A DNA stretch of 64,000 nucleotides from positions 558,001 to 622,000 of the forward strand of contig NZ_MVAD01000001.1 in NCBI RefSeq assembly GCF_002007115.1. Direction: 5' to 3'. The position numbers and the translations under genes are program-made. The notes under the pieces are model-generated. The model made no database searches. It was not told where the DNA came from and saw only the letters and a list, made by a program, of their open reading frames with translations. This stretch comes from Massilia sp. KIM (lineage in GTDB: Bacteria; Pseudomonadota; Gammaproteobacteria; Burkholderiales; Burkholderiaceae_D). Shown here piece after piece: positions 40,135 through 48,676 of the stretch (positions are counted from its first letter, which is position 1; every line of letters starts with the position of its first letter).

Positions 40135-41610
40135 ATGTCACTCAATGAGTTGGTTACCGCCATTAACGGCGTCGTCTGGAGTCCGGCACTGATCGCACTA
40201 TGCCTCGGCACCGGCCTGTATTTCTCGGTGCGCTCACGCTTCCTGCAGGTGCGCCACATCGGCGAGATGGTCCGCCTTATGTTTGAAGGAAAGAGTTCGG
40301 ACCAGGGCGTGTCCTCCTTCCAGGCCCTGGCCATGACCCTGGCCGGCCGCGTCGGCACCGGCAACATCGCCGGCGTCGCCACCGCCATCACCTTCGGCGG
40401 CCCGGGCGCCGTGTTCTGGATGTGGGCCATGGCCTTCCTCGGCGCCGCCTCGGCCTTCGTCGAGTCCACCCTCGGGCAGGTCTATAAGGAACAACTGGGC
40501 AAGGAATACCGCGGCGGCCCCGCCTTCTACATCGAGAAGGGCCTGGGCATGAAGTGGTATGCGCTGACCTTCGCCTTCGCCACCATCCTCGCCACCGGCG
40601 TGCTGATGCCGGGCGTGCAGGCCAACTCGATCGCCGAGAGCCTGAAGACCGCCACTGGCATCGACACCATGTACACCGGTTTCGGCCTGTGCGTGGTGCT
40701 CGCCTTCATCATCTTCGGCGGCGTCAAGCGCATCGCCCACTTCGCCGAGATCGTGGTGCCCTTCATGGCGGCCGGCTACATCCTGGTCGCAGTGGTGATC
40801 GTGGCCATGAACATCTCGGCCCTGCCGGAAGTGCTGTCGCTGATCTTCCGCTCCGCCTTCGGCGCCGACGCGGCCTTCGGCGCCATCCTCGGCCTGGCGA
40901 TCCAGTGGGGCGTCAAGCGCGGCGTCTACTCGAACGAGGCCGGCCAGGGCACCGGCCCGCACGCCTCCTCGGCGGCGGAAGTGAGCCACCCGGCCAAGCA
41001 GGGCCTGGTGCAGGGCTTCTCGGTCTACATCGACACCCTGTTCGTGTGCTCGGCGACCGCCTTCATGCTCCTGATCACCGGCCAGTACAACGTCGAGGCG
41101 CCGGACGGCACCCCGATGTTCACCGGCGTGCAGGGCGTGGCCTCCGGTCCCGGCTACGTCCAGACCGCGCTCGAGAACGTGATGCCGGGCTTCGGCTCGC
41201 TGTTCGTGGCGATCGCGCTGCTGTTCTTCGCCGGCACCACCATCGTCGCCTATTACTACATCGCCGAGACCAACATCGCCTATATCAACCGCACGGTCAA
41301 CCGTCCCTGGATGACCATGCTGCTGAAGGTCGCGATCATCGGCTCGACCTTCTACGGCGCGGTCAAGACCGCCGAAGTGGCATGGGGCCTGGGCGACATG
41401 GGCGTGGGCCTGATGGCCTGGCTGAACATCATCGCCATCCTGATGCTGCAGAAGGTCGCCTTCAAGTGCCTGCGCGACTACGAGGCCCAGAAGAAGGCCG
41501 GCAAGGACCCGCAGTTCGACCCGGTGGCGCTGGGCATCGCCAACGCCCACTACTGGGAACAGCGCAAGGCCTCCCCGCGTCAGGGCAAGGAGACGACGGA
41601 GGTCGCCTGA
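40135..41610 (+). CDS. Sodium:alanine/glycine symporter (AGCS family)
   Basis: A 491-residue transporter with about 11 membrane helices. AGCS signatures: FQALAMTLAGRVGTGNIAGV, GGPGAVFWMWAMAFLGAASA, AIQWGVKRGVYSNEAGQGTG, and YNVEAPDGTPMFTGVQGV. The family imports small neutral amino acids (alanine, glycine) with Na+. ATG at 40135 with AGGGG five bases upstream begins MSLNELVTAING, the usual start. An earlier in-frame ATG at 40045 would add 30 non-conserved residues. Stop abuts the end of the mgtC-like gene. Confidence 0.92.
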   Translation: MSLNELVTAINGVVWSPALIALCLGTGLYFSVRSRFLQVRHIGEMVRLMFEGKSSDQGVSSFQALAMTLAGRVGTGNIAGVATAITFGGPGAVFWMWAMAFLGAASAFVESTLGQVYKEQLGKEYRGGPAFYIEKGLGMKWYALTFAFATILATGVLMPGVQANSIAESLKTATGIDTMYTGFGLCVVLAFIIFGGVKRIAHFAEIVVPFMAAGYILVAVVIVAMNISALPEVLSLIFRSAFGADAAFGAILGLAIQWGVKRGVYSNEAGQGTGPHASSAAEVSHPAKQGLVQGFSVYIDTLFVCSATAFMLLITGQYNVEAPDGTPMFTGVQGVASGPGYVQTALENVMPGFGSLFVAIALLFFAGTTIVAYYYIAETNIAYINRTVNRPWMTMLLKVAIIGSTFYGAVKTAEVAWGLGDMGVGLMAWLNIIAILMLQKVAFKCLRDYEAQKKAGKDPQFDPVALGIANAHYWEQRKASPRQGKETTEVA

Positions 41611-42087
41611 TCACTGCTTGCCCGACTTGTCGGGCGCGCGCAGGATCGCCAGCACCACGATGGCGAACAGCGCGCTGAGCACCGCCGTCGCCTCGCGGCC
41701 CATGCCGGCCGCGATGCCGATGGCGGCGGTGGTCCAGACGCTGGCGGCGGTGGTCAGCCCCTTGATGTCGTCCTTGTCGTTGTGCTTGAGGATGGCGCCG
41801 GCGCCCAGGAAGCCGATGCCGGCGGTGACACCCTGCAGTACCCGCGACAGGTCCGAGACTTCCATGCCCGCCTGCAACGGGATCAGCACGAAGAGCGCCG
41901 AGCCCATCGACACCATCATGTGGGTGCGCAGGCCGGCCGAGGCGCCCACCCGCTCTCGCTCGTAGCCGAGCAGCCCGCCCAGCACCAGGGCCACCAGCAG
42001 GCGCACCACGATGCGGGTGATGTCTTCCACATTGCCCAAATCAGAAAATTCCTGCTGGACCGTTGCCCAGCTACGTGTCCACCACAC
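41611..42087 (-). CDS. MgtC/SapB family membrane protein
   Basis: A 158-residue protein with four or five membrane segments: LVALVLGGLLGYERERVGAS, GLRTHMMVSMGSALFVLIPL, GVTAGIGFLGAGAILKHND and GLTTAASVWTTAAIGIAAGM. These are the MgtC core motifs, including R/E in YERE and the invariant Cys-region being replaced by Met. Full MgtC also has a C-terminal ACT-like domain, absent here. Linked to Mg2+ limitation and ATP-synthase control in other bacteria. Start is GTG at 42085-42087. A GCCCGAC-TT-GTCGGGC hairpin (41620-41635) lies in its last codons. Confidence 0.87.
   Translation of the reverse strand: MWWTRSWATVQQEFSDLGNVEDITRIVVRLLVALVLGGLLGYERERVGASAGLRTHMMVSMGSALFVLIPLQAGMEVSDLSRVLQGVTAGIGFLGAGAILKHNDKDDIKGLTTAASVWTTAAIGIAAGMGREATAVLSALFAIVVLAILRAPDKSGKQ
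41620..41635. terminator. Hairpin at the junction of converging symporter and mgtC-like genes
   Basis: GCCCGAC (41620-41626) and GTCGGGC (41629-41635) with a two-base loop form a 7-bp stem, 10 bp after the symporter stop and inside the final codons of the mgtC-like gene. No T-run. Possibly acts as a terminator for the symporter transcript. Confidence 0.4.
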
Positions 42088-42184
42088 CTTGTCCGCTCCA
42101 AAATGTTCTTATTGCTGACATGATGCCAAGTTGACGGCAGAGCTGTCGCCATGTTGGCGGGCAGGAGCCTGGCCGCGCAGACGC

Positions 42185-43102
42185 CTAGTCCTGTTTCTGC
42201 GCGTGGGCCGAGGCGCAGGCCACCACGCCGCCCACCAGCAGGGCCATGGCGGCCCATTCCAGCGCGCCGGGCCAGCGCGCTTCCCAGAGGAAGCCGTAGA
42301 GCGAGGCGAACAGGGTCTCGAAGACGATCATCTGGCCCACCAGGGTCAGGGGCAGGACCCGGCTGGCCACATTCCACAGGGCGTTGCCGAGGATCGAGCA
42401 GCAGATGGCCACGCTGGTGACCAGGCCGGCGAAATGCAGCCACTGGGCGCCGCTGTGGCTCCCCATGCCGCCCGCGAAGGCCGGCACCGCCAGCACCAGG
42501 GCCTCGAGGCCGGTCACCACCCCGACCAGCAGATTCCATTCGTTGCCCGACACGCCCTCCAGGCGCGCCAGCCAGCGGCTGTTGTGGACCGCGAAGATGG
42601 TCCAGGAGACCAGCGCGCCGAAGGCGCAGCCCAGGGCCAGCAGGGAAGCGACCCCGCCCGTGGACAGCGACTGCCAGCCGATGCAGGCCAGGCCCGCCGC
42701 GCTCAGCAGCAGGGAGGGCGCCAGGCGGCGCAGCGGCAGCGCATGGCGCTCGCGGCTGCCGACAAGGGTCACCGCGATCGGCAGCAGGCCGATCACCAGC
42801 GAAGGCATGGCCACCCCGCCTTCCCGCACCGCCGTGGCGAGGAACACGTAATAGATGATGTTGCCGGTGAAGGCGAGAAAGAGCAGGGCGCGCCACTCGC
42901 GCCAGCCGAGCAGCCCCAGCAGGCGGCGCCAAGCGGGGGCGATCAGCACCGCCGCCACCAGGCCGTAGGCCAGGTAGCGCCCGGCGGACAGCTGCAGCGG
43001 CAGGAAGCCCGGCGCCAGCTTGGGCGCCAGGAAGACCAGGCCCCACAGGGCCCCGGCCAGGATGCTCGCGCCGATGCCGAGCGGGGTATTGTTGACGACC
43101 AT
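42185..43102 (-). CDS. EamA/DMT-family transporter
   Basis: A 305-residue protein with ten predicted membrane helices in two EamA halves: GIGASILAGALWGLVFLAPK, LSAGRYLAYGLVAAVLIAP at the N-terminus and LGNALWNVASRVLPLTLVGQ then FETLFASLYGFLWEARWP in the second half. Drug/metabolite exporters of this family move amino acids, nucleosides or drugs; the substrate cannot be predicted. It is divergent from nothing obvious; the AraC-type gene downstream of its start reads the same strand. Confidence 0.88.
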   Translation of the reverse strand: MVVNNTPLGIGASILAGALWGLVFLAPKLAPGFLPLQLSAGRYLAYGLVAAVLIAPAWRRLLGLLGWREWRALLFLAFTGNIIYYVFLATAVREGGVAMPSLVIGLLPIAVTLVGSRERHALPLRRLAPSLLLSAAGLACIGWQSLSTGGVASLLALGCAFGALVSWTIFAVHNSRWLARLEGVSGNEWNLLVGVVTGLEALVLAVPAFAGGMGSHSGAQWLHFAGLVTSVAICCSILGNALWNVASRVLPLTLVGQMIVFETLFASLYGFLWEARWPGALEWAAMALLVGGVVACASAHAQKQD

Positions 43103-43161
43103 GAAGCATCTCCTGAAAGTGGAGATTCTGGCCGCCGGGAAGAGAAATATCTTGGCGCCGT

Positions 43162-43968
43162 CTACTGCGTTTTGTGCACAGGCTCGCCGGAGTTGGCCGC
43201 GTGCGGGTCGGCGCTCCGATGTGCGCTTCGATGTGAAGGCCGATGTGCGCGCCGATAAGCGGCCGGCGTGGTGTCCAGCGCCAGGCGCATGGCGCGGGTC
43301 AGGCCGCTCTGGTCGGCGAAGCCGGCGGCCAGGGCGATGTCGGCGATCGGACGGGCGCTGCCGGCCAGCCAGGCGCAGGCCAGTTCCAGCCGCCGCGCCG
43401 CCAGCCAGGCGCGCGGGCTGGCGCCCAGCTCTTCGCGGAACAGGGCGTGCAGGCGGCTGGCCGAGAGACCCGCCACGCGCGCCATCCGCTCCACATCCCA
43501 GGGCAGGCCAGGCTCGGCCTCGATGCGCGCCGTCAGGGCCGCCAGGCGCGACAGCGGCTGGGGCGCTTCCTGGGCCAGGGTGTCGAGCAGCAGCGGGGCC
43601 CAGCCTTGCACGGTGGCGGCCGGGCCGCTGCCGCCCACGATGCCCATGAACTCGACCAGCTTGCGGGCCGCCGGGCCGATGGTGGGGAAGGGGCGTTCCA
43701 GCAGGCGCTGCCAGGGGCCGCGCGCCAGCACGCCGGCGTCGAGGTCGAGGATCAGGGACTGGTTGCCGGCCTCGCCGGCCTGCGCGTGCCAGGCGCCGGG
43801 CGCGATCAGCGCGCCGCGCAGCGCGTCGAGGCGGCCGGCGCGGCCTTCGATCTCGAGGGCAAGGCCGCCCCGCAGCGGCAGGACCAGCTGGGCGTAGGCA
43901 TGGCGGTCGGGGTCGCCCAGCGCGCCGTAGCTGCGCAGGTGCAGCGCGAACGGAGAAGGGGAGCTCAT
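43162..43968 (-). CDS. AraC family transcriptional regulator
   Basis: A 268-residue regulator with an N-terminal cupin-like sensor (LVLPLRGGLALEIEGRAGRL, GALIAPGAWHAQAGEAG) and C-terminal double HTH (MARVAGLSASRLHALFREEL then ADIALAAGFADQSGLTRAMR, DTTPAAYRRAH). The last 25 residues are a His/Ser/Arg-rich tail (PSHRSAHRSADPHAA) from a short imperfect DNA repeat. It lies directly upstream of the EamA gene on the same strand, with a 59-bp gap; it may control that transporter. ATG at 43968 preferred to 44007. Confidence 0.88.
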   Translation of the reverse strand: MSSPSPFALHLRSYGALGDPDRHAYAQLVLPLRGGLALEIEGRAGRLDALRGALIAPGAWHAQAGEAGNQSLILDLDAGVLARGPWQRLLERPFPTIGPAARKLVEFMGIVGGSGPAATVQGWAPLLLDTLAQEAPQPLSRLAALTARIEAEPGLPWDVERMARVAGLSASRLHALFREELGASPRAWLAARRLELACAWLAGSARPIADIALAAGFADQSGLTRAMRLALDTTPAAYRRAHRPSHRSAHRSADPHAANSGEPVHKTQ

Positions 43969-43988
43969 CGCCGGTCCGCCCTGGCGCC

Positions 43989-44753
43989 TCAGGCCATCGG
44001 ACTGCACACGTCGGTGCCGGCCGCGAGCGCCTTGAGCTTGACCGGATCGAGCAGCCTGACTTCGCGCTTGTCGACCTCGATCCAGCCCTGTTTCTTGAAG
44101 CGCGACAGCAGGCGGCTGACGCTTTCGATGGTCAGGCCGAGGTAGTTGCCGATGTCTTCGCGCGACATGCGCAGCTGGAAGCCGTTGGGCGAATAGCCGC
44201 GCGCGGCGTAGCGCGCCGACAGGTTCACCAGGAACACGGCGAAGCGCTGCTCGGCGCGCATGTTACCCAGCAGCAGCATGACGTTCTGCTCGCGCGTGAT
44301 CTCCTGGCTCATGATGCGGTGGAAGTGGCGCAGCAGGGCCGGCACTTCGCCGAACAGTTCTTCCAGGCGCGAGAAGGGGATCTCGCAAACTTCCGAGTCT
44401 TCCAGGGCCACCGCGTCGCAATGGTGGCTGCCGCTGATGGCGTCCATGCCGAGCAGCTCGCCGGCCATCTGGAAGCCGGTGATCTGGGCTTCGCCGGCCG
44501 CGTTCACCTGGTAGGTCTTGAAGTGGCCGAAGCGCACCGCGTACAGGTTGCGGAAGGGCTCGCCCATCTGGTACAGGCGCTCGTCGCGCTCGAGCCGGCG
44601 GCGGCGGCCGATGATCTGGTCGAGGCGGTTGATGTCGGCGTCTTCCAGCCCCATCGGCAGGCACAGCTGGTGCATGCTGCAGGCGGAGCAGCTTGCCTTG
44701 ATGGCCTGGATATTGACGGGCTGGTCGGACTTGAACGACACGGTCTGGGTCAT
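43989..44753 (-). CDS. fnr: FNR-type oxygen-sensing transcriptional regulator
   Basis: A 254-residue Crp/Fnr protein. The [4Fe-4S] ligands are C22, C25, C31 (CSACSMHQLC) and C123 (SEVCEIPF), the exact FNR pattern. Then cyclic-nucleotide-like barrel, dimer helix and HTH (LRMSREDIGNYLGLTIESVS then RLLSRFKKQGWIEV), with the E-x3-R readers of TTGAT boxes. The ATG at 44751-44753 starts MTQTVSFKSDQ. It is divergent from the cioAB operon (246-bp gap) and should control the five FNR-type boxes found in this window. It does not have an obvious FNR box at its own promoter. Confidence 0.95.
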   Translation of the reverse strand: MTQTVSFKSDQPVNIQAIKASCSACSMHQLCLPMGLEDADINRLDQIIGRRRRLERDERLYQMGEPFRNLYAVRFGHFKTYQVNAAGEAQITGFQMAGELLGMDAISGSHHCDAVALEDSEVCEIPFSRLEELFGEVPALLRHFHRIMSQEITREQNVMLLLGNMRAEQRFAVFLVNLSARYAARGYSPNGFQLRMSREDIGNYLGLTIESVSRLLSRFKKQGWIEVDKREVRLLDPVKLKALAAGTDVCSPMA

Positions 44754-44999
44754 GGGGTGGAGCGTCCTGTCTGTGAGCGAGTCTGGATTATAGACCCGCC
44801 GCGCCGCGAACAAGTCGGCCGGAGGCCCCGGCCCGGCCGCAATGGCCGAATCTTGTTGCGTTTCGGGTGCAGGTTCCAGAACGATGATCCGTCTGGCATG
44901 CCGTTTCGACACCGGCCAAACGTGCGCATGGGGACGCCGTGCTAGATTCGCCGGGACGCGATGCGAATGCACAAGCGTGGTCTGAGCGAAGGAGCGCCC

Positions 45000-46454
45000 A
45001 TGTTCGGTTTCACCGCCCTGGATCTGGCACGAATCCAGTTCGCGTTCACGATGTCCTTCCACATCCTGTTTCCGGCAATCACCATCGGCATGGCCAGCTA
45101 TCTCGCCGTGCTCGAACTGTGCTGGCTGCGCACCGGGCGCCAGGTCTTCGTCGACCTCTATCATTTCTGGCTCAAGATCTTCGCCGTCACCTTCGGCATG
45201 GGCGTGGTCTCGGGCATCGTCATGGCCTACCAGATCGGCACCAACTGGAGCTATTTGTCCGAGTTCGCCGGCAGCGTGATGGGGCCGCTGCTCGCCTACG
45301 AGGTGCTGACCGCCTTCTTCCTCGAAGCCGGTTTCCTGGGCGTGATGCTGTTCGGCTGGAACCGGGTCGGGCGCGAGCTGCATTTCGTGGCCACCTGCAT
45401 GGTCGCGATCGGCACGCTGATCTCCTCGACCTGGATCCTGGGCGCCAACAGCTGGATGCAGACCCCGCAGGGCTATGCCATCGAGGGCGGGCGCATGGTG
45501 CCGGTGGACTGGCTGGCGATCATCTTCAACCCCTCGTTTCCCTACCGCCTGGTGCACATGGTGATCGCGGCCTATCTCACCACCGCCCTGCTGGTGGGCG
45601 GCTCGGCCGCCTGGCACCTGCTGCGCGGGCGCGACAATCCGGCGGTGCGCAAGATGATGTCGATGGCCATGTGGATGCTGCTGATCGTGGCGCCGATCCA
45701 GGCCGTGGTGGGCGACTTCCATGGCCTGAATACCCTGAAGCACCAGCCGGCCAAGCTGGCGGCGATGGAAGGGCACTGGGAGAACCGGCCAGGGCACGCG
45801 GTGCCGCTGCTGCTGTTCGGCATCCCGGACATGGAAGAGGAACGCACCAAGTACGCGGTCGGCATCCCCTACCTGGGCAGCATCATCCTGACCCACACCC
45901 TGGACGGCCAGGTCCCGGCGCTGAAGGACTTCGCGCCCGAGGACCGGCCGAATTCCCTGATCGTGTTCTGGAGCTTTCGCCTGATGGTCGGCCTGGGCCT
46001 GCTCATGATCGCGCTCGGGGCCTGGAGCCTGTTCCTGCGGCGCGGCGGGCGCCTGTTCGGCCACAGGCTGTTCCTGCGCTTCGCCCTGTGGATGGGGCCG
46101 GCCGGGCTGGTGGCGATCCTGGCCGGCTGGGTGACCACCGAGGTCGGGCGCCAGCCGTGGGTGGTCTACGGGGTGCTGCGCACCGCCGACGCGGTGTCGC
46201 CGCACGGCGCCGCGAGCCTGGGCCTGACCCTGCTGCTGTTCGTGGTCGCCTACCTGTTCGTGTTCGGCGCCGGCACCGCCTACGTGCTGCGCATGATACG
46301 CAAAGGCCCCCAGCACTTCGAACTGGCCCGCGCGCCCGAGGGCGGGCCGGGCGAGGAACGCACGCCGATGCGGCCGCTGTCGGCGGCCGACGTCAAGAAC
46401 GACGAGGACGGCGGCGCGGCCGGCGGCGCCGACCACCATCCGCCAAGGAGCTGA
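45000..46454 (+). CDS. cioA: Cytochrome bd ubiquinol oxidase subunit I, CioA type
   Basis: A 484-residue quinol oxidase subunit with the short Q-loop that marks cyanide-insensitive CioA rather than classical CydA. Seen: FAFTMSFHILFPAITIGMAS (His for heme), EVLTAFFLEAGFLGVMLFGW, PYRLVHMVIAAYLTTALLVG, and Q-loop start VVGDFHGLNTLKHQPAK with WENRPGHAVPLL. The C-terminal tail is Gly/Asp/His-rich. AAGGAG eight bases upstream fixes ATG at 45000. It reduces O2 to water from quinol without proton pumping. Divergent from fnr. Confidence 0.95.
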   Translation: MFGFTALDLARIQFAFTMSFHILFPAITIGMASYLAVLELCWLRTGRQVFVDLYHFWLKIFAVTFGMGVVSGIVMAYQIGTNWSYLSEFAGSVMGPLLAYEVLTAFFLEAGFLGVMLFGWNRVGRELHFVATCMVAIGTLISSTWILGANSWMQTPQGYAIEGGRMVPVDWLAIIFNPSFPYRLVHMVIAAYLTTALLVGGSAAWHLLRGRDNPAVRKMMSMAMWMLLIVAPIQAVVGDFHGLNTLKHQPAKLAAMEGHWENRPGHAVPLLLFGIPDMEEERTKYAVGIPYLGSIILTHTLDGQVPALKDFAPEDRPNSLIVFWSFRLMVGLGLLMIALGAWSLFLRRGGRLFGHRLFLRFALWMGPAGLVAILAGWVTTEVGRQPWVVYGVLRTADAVSPHGAASLGLTLLLFVVAYLFVFGAGTAYVLRMIRKGPQHFELARAPEGGPGEERTPMRPLSAADVKNDEDGGAAGGADHHPPRS

Positions 46455-46458
46455 GGCC

Positions 46459-47478
46459 ATGGGCATCGACCTTTCCATCATCTGGGCCGTGATCATCTTC
46501 TTCGCCGTCTTCATGTACGTGCTGCTGGACGGCTTCGACCTCGGGATCGGCATGCTGTTTCCCTTCACCCCGAAAAAGCGCGACCGCGACACCATGATGA
46601 ACACCGTGGCCCCGGTCTGGGACGGCAACGAGACCTGGCTGGTGCTGGGCGGGGAAGGGCTGCTGGCGGCCTTCCCGGTGGCCTACGCGATCATCCTCCC
46701 GGGGCTCTACCTGCCCCTGATCCTGATGCTGGTGGCCCTGGTGTTTCGCGGCGTCGCCTTCGAATTCCGCTTCAAGGCCAAGGAGCACGAGCGCCACCTG
46801 TGGGACAAGGCCTTCATCGGCGGCTCGGTGGCGGCCAGCTTCTTCCAGGGCGTGTCGCTGGGCGCCTTCCTCGACGGGATCGCGGTCTCGGGCCGCAGCT
46901 ACGCCGGCGGGCCGCTGGACTGGTTCGCGCCTTTCCCGCTGGTGGCCGGCGTCGGCGTGATGATCGCCTACACCCTGCTGGGCGCCACCTGGCTGGTGAT
47001 GAAGACCGAGGGCGAGCTGCAGGCGCGCATGATCCAGGTGGCGCGCCCCTTCGCCCTGCTGCTGCTCGGCGCGATCGCGGTGGTCAGCGTCTGGACCCCG
47101 CTGCGCGATCCGGCGGTCGCCGACCGCTGGTTCAGCTTCCCGAACATCGTGTTCCTGGCGCCGGTGCCGATCCTGGTCCTCCTGTGCATGGTCCTGCTGC
47201 TGCGCGCCCTGGCCGGCAAGGACGGGCGCCTGCCTTTCCGCCAGCCCTTCGTGCTGGCCCTCGGCCTGATCTTCCTCGGCTACACCGGCATGGCGATCAG
47301 CATCTGGCCGCACATCGTGCCGCCCTCGATCTCGATCTGGGAGGCCGCCTCGCCGCCCGCCAGCCAGGGCTTCACCCTGGTCGGCACCCTGGTCATCCTG
47401 CCCATCATCCTGATGTACACCGGCTGGTCCTACTGGGTGTTCCGGGGCAAGGTGAAGGCCGACGCGGGCTACCACTGA
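46459..47478 (+). CDS. cioB: Cytochrome bd ubiquinol oxidase subunit II, CioB type
   Basis: A 339-residue membrane subunit: YVLLDGFDLGIGMLFPFTPK, VWDGNETWLVLGGEGLLAAF, RGVAFEFRFKAKEHERHLW and FFQGVSLGAFLDGI, all standard CydB/CioB motifs. Short gap to cioA (four bases between stop and start region), so co-translated. Forms the heterodimer with CioA. The following small gene starts within its stop codon. Confidence 0.95.
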   Translation: MGIDLSIIWAVIIFFAVFMYVLLDGFDLGIGMLFPFTPKKRDRDTMMNTVAPVWDGNETWLVLGGEGLLAAFPVAYAIILPGLYLPLILMLVALVFRGVAFEFRFKAKEHERHLWDKAFIGGSVAASFFQGVSLGAFLDGIAVSGRSYAGGPLDWFAPFPLVAGVGVMIAYTLLGATWLVMKTEGELQARMIQVARPFALLLLGAIAVVSVWTPLRDPAVADRWFSFPNIVFLAPVPILVLLCMVLLLRALAGKDGRLPFRQPFVLALGLIFLGYTGMAISIWPHIVPPSISIWEAASPPASQGFTLVGTLVILPIILMYTGWSYWVFRGKVKADAGYH

Positions 47479-47633
47479 TGGCGCGCCGACCGACCGGGGA
47501 GCAGGGGGCGGGCCGGCGCCTGTGGGCACGAAGGGTGGGGTGGCTGCTCATCCTTTGGGTAGGGGGCGTGAGCACCCTCGCAGTGATAGCATTTCTGATG
47601 AGAATGATCATGCGCTTGGCGGGGATGCGCTGA
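47478..47633 (+). CDS. DUF2474 small membrane protein of the bd oxidase
   Basis: A 51-residue protein with one membrane helix: basic N-terminus (RRLWARRVGW), then WLLILWVGGVSTLAVIAFLM and RMIMRLAGMR. This matches DUF2474, a CydX-like third component of cioAB operons. Its ATG overlaps the cioB TGA (ATGA), so it is translationally coupled. Likely needed for stability of the CioAB complex, by analogy with CydX. Confidence 0.82.
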   Translation: MARRPTGEQGAGRRLWARRVGWLLILWVGGVSTLAVIAFLMRMIMRLAGMR

Positions 47634-47708
47634 GCAGCCTAGCGTGCGCGGTTCCAAGTGCGGGAGGAATACACTTCTTTTAAAACTTTGCCACGGGAGA
47701 GCTGCACA

Positions 47709-48401
47709 GTGTCCAATCCGAGCGCGCCGATCTTCGATCCTGTTCTTTCAGGCGTCCCTGTTTCCACGCCTGTCGGCGCACCCCTGAGCCCCGAGGACCA
47801 GGCCAGGGCCGACCTGTACGCGCTGCTGGCGCGCCTGCTGCTGTCCGCCCCCGACGCCGACCTGCTCGAGGCCCTGGCGAACGCCGATCCGATCCTGGCC
47901 CAGGGCGGCGAGCTGGCCCTCGAACAAAGCTGGGAACGCCTGCAGCTTGCGTCCGGCGTGATGGACCCGCAGGCGGTGGCGGAAGAATTCGACCGGCTCT
48001 TCGTCGCCGTCGGCACGCCTTCGGTGAACCCCTATGGCTCGCGCTACCTGTCCGGCTACCTGAACGACGCGCCGCTGGCCGCCTTGCGCGCCGACCTCGC
48101 CCGCCTGCAGCTGGCGCGGGTGCGCGGGGCGGGCGAATTCGAGGACCACCTGGGCGCCCTGTGCGAGACCATGCGCGTGCTGGTCGCCGGCGCGCCGCGC
48201 ATCGCGCGCCGTTCGCTCGAAGAGCAGCAGCGTTTTTTCGAGACCCACATCGCGCCCTGGTATGCGCGCTGCGTGGACGACATCGCGTCCGCCGAAGGCG
48301 CCAACTATTACCGCCTGGTGGCCGGCCTGGCCGGGGCATTCCTGGACATCGAGGCCGAGGCATTCGTCGTAGGGGAGGAAAGCAATGACCGAGCATCCTG
48401 A
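47709..48401 (+). CDS. TorD/DmsD-family molybdoenzyme chaperone
   Basis: A 230-residue all-helical chaperone. Signatures: ARADLYALLARLLLSAPDAD, AEEFDRLFVAVGTPSVNPYG-type motif with YGSRYLSG, ETHIAPWYARCVDDI and FYRLVAGLAGAFLDIE region. It should bind the TAT signal of FdhA and hold it until molybdenum cofactor is inserted. GTG at 47709 with GGGAGAG upstream is the likely start; an ATG at 47658 is possible. First gene of the formate dehydrogenase operon, overlapping the next by 17 bases. Confidence 0.87.
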   Translation: MSNPSAPIFDPVLSGVPVSTPVGAPLSPEDQARADLYALLARLLLSAPDADLLEALANADPILAQGGELALEQSWERLQLASGVMDPQAVAEEFDRLFVAVGTPSVNPYGSRYLSGYLNDAPLAALRADLARLQLARVRGAGEFEDHLGALCETMRVLVAGAPRIARRSLEEQQRFFETHIAPWYARCVDDIASAEGANYYRLVAGLAGAFLDIEAEAFVVGEESNDRAS

Positions 48402-48648
48402 AGCGCAGGGCAGCCTGGCGCCAGTCGAAGCGCAAGCACAGGCGCAAGCGGGTCAGCCCGCGGGCGTCGATCCGAAGCGCCGCCATTTCCTGAAAGCGGC
48501 CCCGCTGGGGGCGCTGGCGGCGGTGACCGCGAACGCCGCGGCGGCCGAGGCGCCGGCGCCGGCCGCGCCCGCGGCGCCCGGGGTCAAGCGCGGCTACCAC
48601 GAGACCGAGCACATCCGCCGTTACTACCAGACCGCCGCCTATTGGTGA
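48385..48648 (+). CDS. Formate dehydrogenase region TAT-signal protein
   Basis: An 87-residue protein: Ala/Gln-rich N-terminus, a twin-arginine signal (RRHFLKAAPLGALAAVTANA), an Ala/Pro spacer and the conserved end GYHETEHIRRYYQTAAYW. This is the TIGR02811-like small TAT-targeted protein found in betaproteobacterial fdh operons. Its function is unknown; it may be a small partner of FdhA in the periplasm or an assembly aid. Confidence 0.87.
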   Translation: MTEHPEAQGSLAPVEAQAQAQAGQPAGVDPKRRHFLKAAPLGALAAVTANAAAAEAPAPAAPAAPGVKRGYHETEHIRRYYQTAAYW

Positions 48649-48676
48649 GCTGGCGAATGAACCAGGAGGAACCAGC

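Noticed and set aside
44754..44999. Search for an FNR box between fnr and cioA
   Set aside because: No TTGAT-N4-ATCAA-like site with two or fewer mismatches was found; regulation of cioAB must be by another factor or a degenerate site.
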